Position numbers and translations under genes: made by a program. Under the pieces are notes generated by a model that did no database searches, had not been told where the DNA came from, and worked only from the letters and a program-made list of their open reading frames with translations. 64,000 nucleotides of DNA from Polyangiaceae bacterium (GTDB lineage: Bacteria; Myxococcota_A; Polyangia; Polyangiales; Polyangiaceae), in the NCBI GenBank assembly GCA_029266615.1, contig JAQSWN010000001.1:59468-123467 (forward strand), given 5' to 3'. Positions 45,171-53,165 of the stretch are shown one piece after another. Numbering within the stretch: position 1 is the stretch's first letter; the number at the start of each line of letters is the position of its first letter.

Positions 45171-46763
45171 ATGCCGGCAGCCATCGACATCCTCCTGGTC
45201 GACGACGAGCCGCGCAATCTGGATGCGCTCGAATTCATCTTGGGGGGCGACGGGTACCGGTTGCTACGCGCCACCACCGCCGACGATGCTCTGCGTTCCC
45301 TCCTGGAGCACGACGTCGCCGCCATCGTCATGGACGTGCGGATGCCGGGAATGGGCGGCTTCGACCTCGCGCGCATGATCAAAGGGATGACGAGGTTTCG
45401 CCAGATACCCATCCTCTTTTTGACCGCGCAGCTCCTCGAAGATCAAGACATCATCGCCGGTTATGACGCAGGCGCGCTGGACTACCTGACGAAGCCCGTC
45501 AATCCCGCCGTCTTGCGCAAGAAGGTCGAGGCCTTCGCGGACCTGTTTCGGGCCACGCGCGCGCTCGCGGAGCTCAACGCGACGCTGGAGGCGCGCGTCG
45601 AGGCGCGCACGGCCGAGCTGGCCAAGTCCGAAGCCGCGCTGCGTTCGGCGAATCAGCAGAAGGACGAGTTCCTGGCGACGTTGGCGCACGAGCTGCGCAA
45701 CCCGCTCGCACCGCTGCGCATGGGTCTCGACCTACTGCTACGCAAAGGGCCTTCGGACGCGGAGCGCACGCTGTCCGCCATGAACCGCCAACTGACCCAT
45801 ATGGTTCGGTTGATCGACGACCTGCTGGACGTCGCTCGCATCAGCCGCGGCCAGCTCGAGCTCAAGAAAGCTCGCGTGAGCCTGGCCAGCTGCATCGAGA
45901 CCGCGATGGACACGACGCGTCCCTTCTTCGAGCGGAAGCAGCAAAGCGTGCGGAGCCGCGTGGACAGCCAGGTGTTCGCGCTCGTTGATCCGATCCGCAT
46001 CACGCAAATCGTGGGCAACTTGCTGCACAACGCCTCCAAGTTCAGCCCCGAGGGGGCCTCGGTGCAGCTGGAGCTGAGCCTGATGGACGACCGCGCGTTG
46101 GTGCGGATCACCGACTCGGGGGTCGGGGTTTCGGAGGCACAATTCGAGAAAATCTTCGAAATGTTCACCTCGCTGGAGGGTCCGCGCAGCGAGAAGTCCG
46201 GCCTTGGCATCGGGCTCGCGCTGGCGCGCAAGCTGACCGAGATGCACGGCGGGCGGCTCAGCGTGGAGAGCGAAGGCCAGAACCGGGGCTCGGTCTTCAC
46301 CCTCTCGCTTCCCGCTGAGCGACGTGAAGAAGGCCGCCCCGCCTCGGTCGCCCCATCGGCGAGCCGCGCCCACGACGCGGCCCTCATCGTCGTCATCGAC
46401 GACAATCGAGACGCGGCCGAGGTGCTCGCGATCTCCCTCCAGGCCGAGGGTTATCAAACGGGCGTCGCTTACAGCGGCGCGGCCGGCCTTTCGCTCATCG
46501 CAGAGCTTAGCCCGCGCGTCGTGCTGTGCGACATCGGCATGCCGGGCATGGACGGCACCGAGGTGTGCCGGCGCGTGCGCGAGCTCGCGTTGGCCATCCC
46601 ACCCGTCATGGTGGCCGTCTCGGGCTGGGGCAGCGATACGGACCGCGCCCTGACCGCCGCGGCCGGCTTCGACCACCACTTGGTGAAGCCCGTCGCGCCA
46701 GCTGAGCTTTTCGAGCTGTTGAGCCAGCTGGCGCGCCCCTCCGCGGCGGAATTAGCCGGCTGA
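45171..46763 (+). CDS. Receiver-HisKA-HATPase-receiver hybrid histidine kinase
   Basis: A 530-residue soluble protein. An N-terminal receiver (ILLVDDEPRNLDAL, IVMDVRMPGMGGFD, LTKPVNPAVL) is joined by a coiled coil to HisKA with His in ATLAHELRNPLAPLRMG. The ATPase domain is complete (IVGNLLHNASKFSPEG, ITDSGVGVSE, KSGLGIGLALARKL). A second receiver (VIDDNRDAAEVLA, VVLCDIGMPGMDG, LVKPVAP) ends the chain. The first receiver in front of the kinase suggests that its input is phosphotransfer from another kinase rather than a ligand. Its 3' end overlaps, by 12 bases, the relic gene on the other strand. Confidence 0.9.
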   Translation: MPAAIDILLVDDEPRNLDALEFILGGDGYRLLRATTADDALRSLLEHDVAAIVMDVRMPGMGGFDLARMIKGMTRFRQIPILFLTAQLLEDQDIIAGYDAGALDYLTKPVNPAVLRKKVEAFADLFRATRALAELNATLEARVEARTAELAKSEAALRSANQQKDEFLATLAHELRNPLAPLRMGLDLLLRKGPSDAERTLSAMNRQLTHMVRLIDDLLDVARISRGQLELKKARVSLASCIETAMDTTRPFFERKQQSVRSRVDSQVFALVDPIRITQIVGNLLHNASKFSPEGASVQLELSLMDDRALVRITDSGVGVSEAQFEKIFEMFTSLEGPRSEKSGLGIGLALARKLTEMHGGRLSVESEGQNRGSVFTLSLPAERREEGRPASVAPSASRAHDAALIVVIDDNRDAAEVLAISLQAEGYQTGVAYSGAAGLSLIAELSPRVVLCDIGMPGMDGTEVCRRVRELALAIPPVMVAVSGWGSDTDRALTAAAGFDHHLVKPVAPAELFELLSQLARPSAAELAG

Positions 46764-47813
46764 GAGTAGCGGCACCCGGACGCGCACCGTGGTGCCGTGG
46801 CCGGGGCTCGACTCGAGCGTGAGATCGCCCCCGACGAGCTCGGCGCGGTCACGCATCCCCGCCAGGCCGATACGCAGGTTGGCGCTGCGCTCCATGGCCA
46901 AAGCATCGAAGCCCATGCCGTCGTCTTCGATGATCGCGGTCGAGTACTGGTTGCGAAGCTCGAGACTGACGCTGATGTTCGTCGCCGAAGCGTGCTTGAG
47001 CACGTTGTTGGTCGCCTCCTGCACGATTCGGTAGATCGTCGTTTCGATCGGATCGGGCAGCCGAGCGTCTTCGATCGATGACCAATGACTTCTTGGCGCA
47101 ACGCTACGTTCACGGCGTCAAGCTCTGCGGTTCGCTCCTGAACCCGGCTTTCCAAGTCGTTTTTGGCTTGGACGGCCGCCAATTTTGCGACCTGCCCCTC
47201 GGTCACGTCCACGAAGGTCAGCACCACGCCGGCGATGCGGTCGTCCGTCGTGCGGTATGGCAGGAGACGCGCCAGGAAGTAGAGCCCGCCGCTGTCCTCG
47301 ACTTCCCGCTCGACGGGGACGAGCTGTGACAGCCTTCGATGCGCTTGACGCCGAGCGCGCCATCACCATCCCCCCCGGACAACACGACTGCTACGGCGTG
47401 TGGACCATGAGTGTCCGCGAGCGAGCGGAAGAACAAGTCGACCGCCGTGCGCCGGCCTGGCTCGCGCGGAAGCTCCGCGAGCCTCAGGTGTCCGTCCGTC
47501 AGCGTCAGGTGCTTGCCTGGCGGGATGACGTAGACGGTGTTCACGTTCACGCGCGCGCCGCTTTCGGCGGGAAGCACGGCCATGCGAGTTGAACGCTGCA
47601 GAACTTACGGGAGCAGGGAGTCATGCTCGGGCGACAGATGCAACACGACCACGAACCCCATGTCCGGGTTTTCCGGCATGGCTTCGAAGAAACGCTGCAT
47701 CGCGGGGATTGAGCCGGCGGAGCCGCCCAAGCCAACGACGCGGGCTGTTCCTGACTCAGGTCAGGGTCGAGCTGGTCTGGACCCGGGGCGGCTGCCTCGC
47801 TCGTGGCGGGCAC
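46752..47813 (-). pseudogene. Relic of a CheB/CheR-PAS-histidine kinase fusion
   Basis: Pieces of one long chemotaxis-type sensor remain in order on the minus strand. First comes an N-terminal arm (MPATSEAAAPGPDQLDPDL), then after a frameshift the CheB start VVGLGGSAGSIPAMQRFFEAM ending LLP-stop where LLPEVLQRS is expected (GAA to TAA). More CheB follows (TVYVIPPGKHLTLTDGHL, VAVVLSGGDGDGALGVKRI). The text then jumps near 47335 into a PAS domain (YFLARLLPYRTTDDRIAGVVL) and near 47070 into the end of a NarL-type kinase (LPDPIETTIYRIVQEATNNV, then GLAGMRDRAELVGGDL). CheR and the phospho-acceptor His region are gone. At about 354 codons it is a fraction of the usual length. Not functional. Confidence 0.85.
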
Positions 47814-47846
47814 CGTAGCCGAAACCCCGATTGATTTGGCTATTCG

Positions 47847-48512
47847 TCAGACGTCGCGCAGCCAACCTGAGCGCATGGCGTAGCGGATGAGGTCCGCGCG
47901 TGTGCGCAACTCGAGCTTGGACATCGCTCGGGCCTTGTAGGTCTCTAGCGTGCGCGGGCTGATGCCGAGCGACTCTGCCATCTCCTTGGAGGTGTGGCCG
48001 CGGGCAATCAAGCGGATGACCTCCGCTTCGCGTTCGCTCAAGCTCACGGCAAGGATGCCGCGGGTAGGACCACGCTTGCGTTCACCTCGCGGGGCGAGCG
48101 CGGCGGCCAAGTTGGGGTCCACGTAAGTGCCCCCTGCCGCGACGGCGCGCACGGCGCCCACGAGCTCGTCACACGCGCTGCGCTTCAGCACGTAACCGGA
48201 AGCGCCCGCGCCGAGCAGGAGCCGGGCAAAGGCGGGCTCCTCATGAGCAGAGAGCACGAGCACCCGCGTACCCGGGACGTCGGCGAGGATCTGCTTGGTC
48301 GCGTCGCCTCCGCTCAGCTCGGGGAGCGAGACGTCCATCAACACCACGTCCGGCCGAAACTTGCCCGTCAGCTCGACCGCTTCAATTCCGTTGCTTGCCT
48401 CCGCCACGACCTGAAGGTCCGATTCGGCCAAGATGAGCGTACGGACCCCTGCGCGCATTACAGGGTGATCGTCAACGAGCAATAAACGAACGACCTTGGA
48501 TACGGGCGGCAC
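47847..48512 (-). CDS. NarL/LuxR-family response regulator
   Basis: A 221-residue regulator. The receiver has VVRLLLVDDHPVMRAGVRTL, phospho-acceptor Asp in DVVLMDVSLPELSGGD and Lys in GYVLKRSACDEL. The C-terminal GerE-type helix-turn-helix reads LSEREAEVIRLIARGHTSKEMAESLGISPRTLETYKARAMSKL. Probable start is GTG at 48512. It lies directly upstream of the kinase relic in the same direction and may be the surviving half of a former kinase/regulator pair; its present kinase is unknown. Confidence 0.9.
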   Translation of the reverse strand: MPPVSKVVRLLLVDDHPVMRAGVRTLILAESDLQVVAEASNGIEAVELTGKFRPDVVLMDVSLPELSGGDATKQILADVPGTRVLVLSAHEEPAFARLLLGAGASGYVLKRSACDELVGAVRAVAAGGTYVDPNLAAALAPRGERKRGPTRGILAVSLSEREAEVIRLIARGHTSKEMAESLGISPRTLETYKARAMSKLELRTRADLIRYAMRSGWLRDV

Positions 48513-48662
48513 TCGCGATCCTCTGTCTTACTCTACCTATTATCACGTTCGCCACGGCGCCTAATTTTCCTTCAGTGCGAGGCTATTAGCCCCGCGTCGC
48601 CCGGTAATTTCCGGGAGCCACGTACAAGGCCCCGGAGGGCGCGACGGCGGCAGATGGCGCCA

Positions 48663-48678
48663 AGGCACGTCCGTTGCA
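48663..48678 (+). promoter_or_regulatory. sigma-54-like -24/-12 promoter of the SDR gene at 48717
   Basis: AGGCACGTCCGTTGCA matches TGGCACG-N4-TTGC at 10 of 11 positions. Transcription would start near 48689, giving a leader of about 28 bases that contains GGAGA. One of the best matches in the window. Confidence 0.6.
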
Positions 48679-48716
48679 CCGCATCGGGCTCTCTCAAACC
48701 CACGGAGACCGAAAGT

Positions 48717-49508
48717 ATGGCAACCGCATCACGTCCTTTGGCCGTCGTCACTGGCGCTTCCACCGGCATTGGCTTCGAGCTCGCGAAACAGTGCGTGGAA
48801 AATGGGTTCGACCTCGTCATTTGCGCGGACGAGCCCTCCATTCAACAAGCGGCCCGACTGTTGGAGACGGACGGAGCGCGCGTCGAGGCCGTCGAAGCCG
48901 ATTTGGCAAGCGTGGAGGGGGTCGACAGGTTGTACCAAGCCATTGGGGGTCGGCAGGTGGACGCGCTGCTCGCGAACGCCGGGCGCGGCCTCGGGCGCGC
49001 GTTCTTGGACCAGGACTTCAACGACATTTTGCGGGTCGTGGACACGAACGTCACGGGCACCTTGTACCTCGTGCACAAGGTTGGCCGTGACATGCGCGCG
49101 CGGGGCGATGGCCGCATCCTCATTACTGGCTCGATCGCCGGGTTCATGCCGGGAACGTACCAAGCTGTGTACAACGGCACCAAGGCGCTCCTGGACTCTT
49201 TCTCCTTCGCGCTCCGCGCCGAACTGAAGGACAGCGGCGTGAGCGTCACCTGTTTGATGCCCGGCGCTACCGAAACGGAATTCTTCGAACGCGCCGACCT
49301 CATGGACACCAAGGTCGGCACGGACGAGAAGCAGCCGGCAGATGAGGTCGGAAAAGTCGGCTTCGAGGCGATGATGAAACGCGAAGGAGAGGTCGTCGCC
49401 GGCTGGAGCAACAAGCTCCGCGCCGCGATTGCCAACATCACGCCCAACGAGATGCTCGCCGAGCAACACCGTAAGATGGCTGAACCGGGCGGCGCCTCCA
49501 AGCACTGA
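48717..49508 (+). CDS. SDR-family oxidoreductase
   Basis: A 263-residue classical short-chain dehydrogenase: Rossmann motif VVTGASTGIGFELAKQ, LLANAG in VDALLANAGRGLG, catalytic Ser in ILITGSIAGFMPGTYQ, Tyr-x-x-x-Lys in YNGTKALLDSF and MPGATETEFFERAD. The NADP-type fold is cytosolic and the substrate is unknown. ATG 48717 is preferred over the longer frame because GGAGA lies upstream and the promoter-like element at 48663-48678 would otherwise be inside the gene. It is divergent from the NarL-type regulator. Confidence 0.88.
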   Translation: MATASRPLAVVTGASTGIGFELAKQCVENGFDLVICADEPSIQQAARLLETDGARVEAVEADLASVEGVDRLYQAIGGRQVDALLANAGRGLGRAFLDQDFNDILRVVDTNVTGTLYLVHKVGRDMRARGDGRILITGSIAGFMPGTYQAVYNGTKALLDSFSFALRAELKDSGVSVTCLMPGATETEFFERADLMDTKVGTDEKQPADEVGKVGFEAMMKREGEVVAGWSNKLRAAIANITPNEMLAEQHRKMAEPGGASKH

Positions 49509-49586
49509 CGCCGTTGTTCATGCGTCAGCCGTGAGGCCCTGCCAGATGAGTCCGTGAGCTGGCGGCTTGTCGCCGTCCTCGCCGCG

Positions 49587-49790
49587 TAGCTGAAGCGCCA
49601 GGGGTCCAACGCTATTGGCGTGGTCCTCTCGGGGGCCAAACACGGACGGCGCCGCCGGGCCGCTGCGATCCGCGAGGCGGGCGGCCGCACCTTCGTCCAG
49701 TCAGCGGAGACCGCGCTGTTCGCTCAGATGCCGAACAGCGCGGCCGCCGCTGCGGACTTTCAGTCGACCCCGGCGACCTGGACCGGACGT
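49587..49790 (+). pseudogene. Remnant of the CheB methylesterase C-terminus
   Basis: NAIGVVLSGA is followed, after a short out-of-frame stretch, by AAAIREAGGRTFVQSAETALFAQMP. This is the end of a CheB catalytic domain. The intervening NTDGAAG motif with the catalytic Asp can be read only in another frame, so two small indels lie between about 49633 and 49662. An in-frame TAG lies just upstream. No other part of the gene is visible between 49509 and 49842. The open frame that continues to 50129 is antisense to the DUF4142 gene and not meaningful. Confidence 0.7.
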
Positions 49791-49842
49791 TATGTCACTA
49801 CGCTTGCGCCTGCGCCACCGGTCTCGCGGGTGGCGGTTCCGG

Positions 49843-50547
49843 TTACTTTCCGACCTGACCCTGAAGGGTCTTGGCTTGAGTCAGGTGTGCTTCGACCGTC
49901 GCTCGCATCTTACGGAGGCCGGCTTGCAGCTCCGCGGTGCGAGTGGCCGGCAGTAGCTTGTCGTCAATCGCTTGCAGCACCTTCTGGTGCACGTCCACCT
50001 GAGCCGTCACGTACGTGCGGTCGAAGTCGGCGGCGCCAGCCTCTTTCAAGGTCAAGAGCGTCTTTTCCCCGTCTGCCTTCAGCGCCGCCGAGCTGGCGCT
50101 GTCCGCAGGGGTCAGGTTCAACTTCTTGAACAACTTGGCCTGCTCTTGCTGCGCTTCCGTGTGGTGCTTGACCATCATGTCGGCAAACTTTTTGACCGCC
50201 GGTGCCTTCGCCTTGCCCTGAGCGACCTTGCCCTGCTCCACCTCCGAGCTGTTCGCGAGGTCCGCGAATAGCGCCACTTGCGCTTCCGTCAGCGTTTCTT
50301 TGTCTGGCGTGGTGGCCGCGGCAGCAGGGGTGGTCTTCTCGGCGCTCGCCTGTTCTACGACCGGCGCGGGAGCGGTCGCGGGGGAATCCGTCGATGCGGG
50401 CTGAGCCGGAACCGGCGGCGCGACCGGAAGCGCGTCGCCGTTTGCGACTTCCGCCTGAGTCGGGGCGGTTTTTTGGTCGCCAGCGCAGGCAGGCAACACG
50501 AGCGTGACAGCCAAAAGGGCGAGCACGGACTGACAAGGATTTTTCAT
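49843..50547 (-). CDS. DUF4142 lipoprotein
   Basis: A 234-residue lipoprotein: MKNPCQSVLALLAVTLVLPACAG with lipobox LPAC, then about 75 residues rich in Pro/Ala/Thr, then a ferritin-like DUF4142 domain: TLTEAQVALFADLANSSEVEQGKVAQGKAKAPAVKKFADMMVKHHTEAQQ and later VTAQVDVHQKVLQAIDDKLLP. DUF4142 proteins are periplasmic four-helix bundles, common in stress islands, with no firm activity. A second member is at 56277-57035. ATG 50547 has no Shine-Dalgarno site and lies 13 bases after the -12 position of a -24/-12-like element. Confidence 0.88.
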   Translation of the reverse strand: MKNPCQSVLALLAVTLVLPACAGDQKTAPTQAEVANGDALPVAPPVPAQPASTDSPATAPAPVVEQASAEKTTPAAAATTPDKETLTEAQVALFADLANSSEVEQGKVAQGKAKAPAVKKFADMMVKHHTEAQQEQAKLFKKLNLTPADSASSAALKADGEKTLLTLKEAGAADFDRTYVTAQVDVHQKVLQAIDDKLLPATRTAELQAGLRKMRATVEAHLTQAKTLQGQVGK

Positions 50548-50558
50548 GCGCGGCGCAG

Positions 50559-50574
50559 TGCATGATGCGTGCCT
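50559..50574 (-). promoter_or_regulatory. sigma-54-like -24/-12 element before the DUF4142 gene
   Basis: AGGCACGCATCATGCA matches the consensus at 9 of 11 positions. Transcription would begin at about 50548, at the first base of the start codon or one base before it. Confidence 0.5.
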
Positions 50575-50883
50575 AAAAGCCTCATGCTGGTCCGCGCGTG
50601 TCCGGAAAGCTCCGGACACTGAAGCTGCATATCCTCGAGTGCCAATCATGATTCGAGGGCGGTGGTTTCGCATCACTATTTCGACGCGCTCGGCAGTGTC
50701 CGCCGTGGGAGCGCTTCCTGTCAGCTCAGCGCCGACGCACGTGCAGTCACGCCGGGATAGTTGAGCCGGCGCGTAGCGGAAGGGTCACGGCGGTACAAGT
50801 CTGCCGTGCCTCGCCCGCCACGCGGCTGAGAGCCTGCCCGCGCGCAGCGTTGGAACGTCTCCTGCAACCATCGGCCAAACCCT

Positions 50884-50992
50884 GAAGGCGAAGGGGGACG
50901 CGGCACGGGCGGAAGACCAAGCGCTAGGATACAGCGGATGCTTCCCATTCGGACCGATAGGACGCGGCGCGCTCGGTTCCCCCTTCGCCTTC
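50884..50992 (+). repeat. 15-bp perfect inverted repeat upstream of the LigD-like gene
   Basis: GAAGGCGAAGGGGGA (50884-50898) is repeated as its exact reverse complement at 50978-50992, with 79 bases between the arms; the right arm ends 16 bases before the LigD-like start codon. The arms could fold into an mRNA structure or be relic ends of a small element. In the rest of the gene-free stretch 50575-51008 I see no gene. Confidence 0.6.
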
Positions 50993-51008
50993 GGCTACTA
51001 CTTCGGCG

Positions 51009-51959
51009 GTGCCCATGATCAGCCACCCGGAGAAGGTGCTCTTCACTGACAGCGGCATCACGAAGGGAGACCTCTGCGCGTACTACGAAGCCATCGCCCC
51101 CTGCATGGTTCCACACATGAGCGGCCGGCCCGTCACGCTCGAGCGGTATCCGGCCGGCATTCACAAGAAGGGGTTCATTCAGAAGGACGTCGTGAGCGGG
51201 TACCCTGAGTGGCTGGAGCGCGTGCCTGTCGAACGACGCGCCAATAAGTCGGAGGCGCCGGTGCATTACCCGCTAGTTTCGGATGCGCGCGGCCTCCTTT
51301 GGCTCGCGAATCTGAATACGGTCACGCCCCACGTCTGGTGCGCGCGCGTGCCGGACCTGGAGCGCACCGACATGTGTGTTTTCGACTTGGACCCGAGCGT
51401 GGACGACGCAGCCCAGGTTCGCTCGGCCGCGCTGGAGGTCCGCGACGTCTTGCGCGAGCTCGGGCTGGTGAGCTTCGTCAAGACGTCCGGCTCCAAGGGC
51501 TTTCACGTGGTGGTGCCTCTCCAGCCGATCTCGACGTTCGCGGAGTCCTGGAGCTTTGCTCAGGGGGTGGGGCGCTGGCTGGTGAAGCGGCGCCCGGAAG
51601 TCTTCACTCAAGAGTTCATCAAGGCGGACCGCGCGGGGCGCATCCTCATCGATACGGGCCGAAACGCGCGCGGCGCCACTTTCGCGGCGGCGTACGCGGT
51701 CCGCGCGAGGCCCGAGGCGCCTGTCTCCGCTCCCTGCACTTGGGAGGAGGTGCAAGACGGAAGGGTCAGCCCGCAGACGTTCAAGCTAGCCGGTATGGCC
51801 GCGCGCATCGCGCTGGTGGGAGACTTGTGGCGCGAGCTGCAGCAGGCGGCGGCAGCGCTCTCCGGACCTCTGGACGCGCTACGCAAGCACTTGACCTCCG
51901 AGGACTGGCAGGACGCTGCAGCCGCCACCACCCGCCGCCCCCGGTCTCGCAAGCGGTAA
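51009..51959 (+). CDS. ligD: LigD-type polymerase/primase domain protein (NHEJ)
   Basis: A 316-residue protein that is only the PolDom of bacterial LigD: ISHPEKVLFTDSGITKGDLCAYYEAIAPCMVPH, HMSGRPVTLERYPAGIHKKGFIQKD, MCVFDLDPSVDD (catalytic Asp pair), SFVKTSGSKGFHVVVPL and ARGATFAAAYAVRARPEAPV. These archaeo-eukaryotic primase-like polymerases fill ends in Ku-dependent end joining. There is no ligase or phosphoesterase domain and no Ku gene nearby. The start is GTG 51009 or ATG 51015. Confidence 0.9.
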   Translation: MPMISHPEKVLFTDSGITKGDLCAYYEAIAPCMVPHMSGRPVTLERYPAGIHKKGFIQKDVVSGYPEWLERVPVERRANKSEAPVHYPLVSDARGLLWLANLNTVTPHVWCARVPDLERTDMCVFDLDPSVDDAAQVRSAALEVRDVLRELGLVSFVKTSGSKGFHVVVPLQPISTFAESWSFAQGVGRWLVKRRPEVFTQEFIKADRAGRILIDTGRNARGATFAAAYAVRARPEAPVSAPCTWEEVQDGRVSPQTFKLAGMAARIALVGDLWRELQQAAAALSGPLDALRKHLTSEDWQDAAAATTRRPRSRKR

Positions 51960-52071
51960 CCGGGTCGCCGAAGGCGCCTCTGGGGGCGCGCCGCCGTGCC
52001 CCACCGCGGCAAAATTTGCGCGGTTCAGGGTTGATTGAGCGATAGTCCGCTGCAATATCCGGGTTCGGCCT

Positions 52072-52087
52072 TGGCCCGGAATTTGAA
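52072..52087 (+). promoter_or_regulatory. Possible sigma-54-like element before the small lipoprotein gene
   Basis: TGGCCCGGAATTTGAA has the -24 block, but the -12 GC is GA. Its spacing to ATG 52099 (13 bases) is the same as for the stronger elements in this window. Confidence 0.25.
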
Positions 52088-52098
52088 CACTCCGGGCC

Positions 52099-52323
52099 AT
52101 GCAACCGATTCATCGCGCGGTTAACGAAAAGCGGATGGTCGCAGGCATCGCCGCGGCCATGATGGCCCTCCTCGGCTGTTCGGCGGCCCTCGTTCGGGAG
52201 GAGCGTTCCGCGGAGCCACAAGCGAAAGAGCAGCCCTTCTGGTTCAACGAAGTTTCCGCCAGTAACCTGGCGGTCGTGGAGCTCCAACGCTCTGGCGCAG
52301 CCTCGTGGGGGCAGCAGCAATAG
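52099..52323 (+). CDS. Hypothetical small lipoprotein
   Basis: A 74-residue frame: MQPIHRAVNEKRMVAGIAAA, then hydrophobic MMALLGCSAALV with a lipobox (ALLGC), then a polar mature part ending GAASWGQQQ. ATG 52135 is an alternative start. No family recognised. The lipoprotein signal and the promoter-like spacing upstream are the only support. Confidence 0.45.
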   Translation: MQPIHRAVNEKRMVAGIAAAMMALLGCSAALVREERSAEPQAKEQPFWFNEVSASNLAVVELQRSGAASWGQQQ

Positions 52324-52709
52324 CCCCACCGCGCTGTAGCGTGCGCCACGCGAGAGCGTTCGACTCCGCTCTAGGCCGGGGGAATGCGGACAAGACGGCG
52401 CCGTAGCGAAAGACTACCTGCGCTCGCATGCACTAGTGCAGCGCGCTGTGGCGCGTGCAGTCACGTCCTGTTGGCGGCGTGGACCGAGAACATTCCCGGC
52501 CTAGACCGTTTCAGTGCGGTTCGCTTGTCTCACCCGCGCACGGTGCGTCCGGTCATCACAATGCTGGAAACATTACTCGCGGATCGGGCACTCGATCGCA
52601 CTTCCACCGTGCTACCGCGAGCCGCATTCGGCAAACCACTCGATAGAAGTGGTGCGGGTCAGTAAGAATCCGGATAGCGGCTGTCACGGCAGCAACGTAG
52701 CTATGGAGC
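52324..52709. other. Gene-free stretch, 386 bases
   Basis: Short open frames here have arginine- and serine-rich composition typical of shadows, and I recognise no protein family. A small hairpin, ACCACT with AGTGGT, lies at about 52636-52655. Nothing else can be named. Confidence 0.4.
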
Positions 52710-53156
52710 ATGGACCTCGTAGCAATGCACTGCCGTCAATGCGCGTGCTTCTATCTGGAAAACTCGGTCACGATCGTCGAAGGCAACGCGCTCTGCGAAT
52801 GCAGCGGCATCGCCCGCGTCTTACCGGGAGGACCTTACACGGCCGCGGACGAAAGCCTGTTCGAGGCGATCGTGATGTGCCTGGAAGCCGCAGGTATCAC
52901 CTGGATGAACGCGAACCAGCTCTCCGCCGCGCTCGTCGGGCGCGAAGGTCGTGCGCCGGGCGACGCCCTCCACGACTTGACGGACGCCTTGCCGTCTCTG
53001 GCGGTCATCGAGCTCATCGCGACGGTGAACCCACTGCGAGCGCGGCGAGCGGAGGGCATGTTCGAAGGAATTTTAGATGGCCTGGCGTCCACCCGGAGCC
53101 GGTCCGGCGTCGCTCCGCGATTCAACGCCGCCAGCAGCCTGCGGGAGCTCCGTTGA
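52710..53156 (+). CDS. Hypothetical protein
   Basis: A 148-residue soluble protein, start MDLVAMHCRQCACFYLENSV, with four Cys in the first 32 residues (CRQCACF, LCECSG). It has a mixed helical body (AADESLFEAIVMCLEAAGITWMNANQLSAALVG; DALHDLTDALPSLAVIELIATVN) and an Arg/Ser-rich tail. Codon composition fits its neighbours. I do not recognise the family; the paired Cys could bind a metal. It ends 9 bases from the convergent amrS gene. Confidence 0.55.
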   Translation: MDLVAMHCRQCACFYLENSVTIVEGNALCECSGIARVLPGGPYTAADESLFEAIVMCLEAAGITWMNANQLSAALVGREGRAPGDALHDLTDALPSLAVIELIATVNPLRARRAEGMFEGILDGLASTRSRSGVAPRFNAASSLRELR

Positions 53157-53165
53157 GCTCGCTCG

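Noticed and set aside
49620..50129. A 169-residue plus-strand gene
   Set aside because: Only its first 55 codons resemble a protein (CheB relic); the rest is antisense to the DUF4142 gene.
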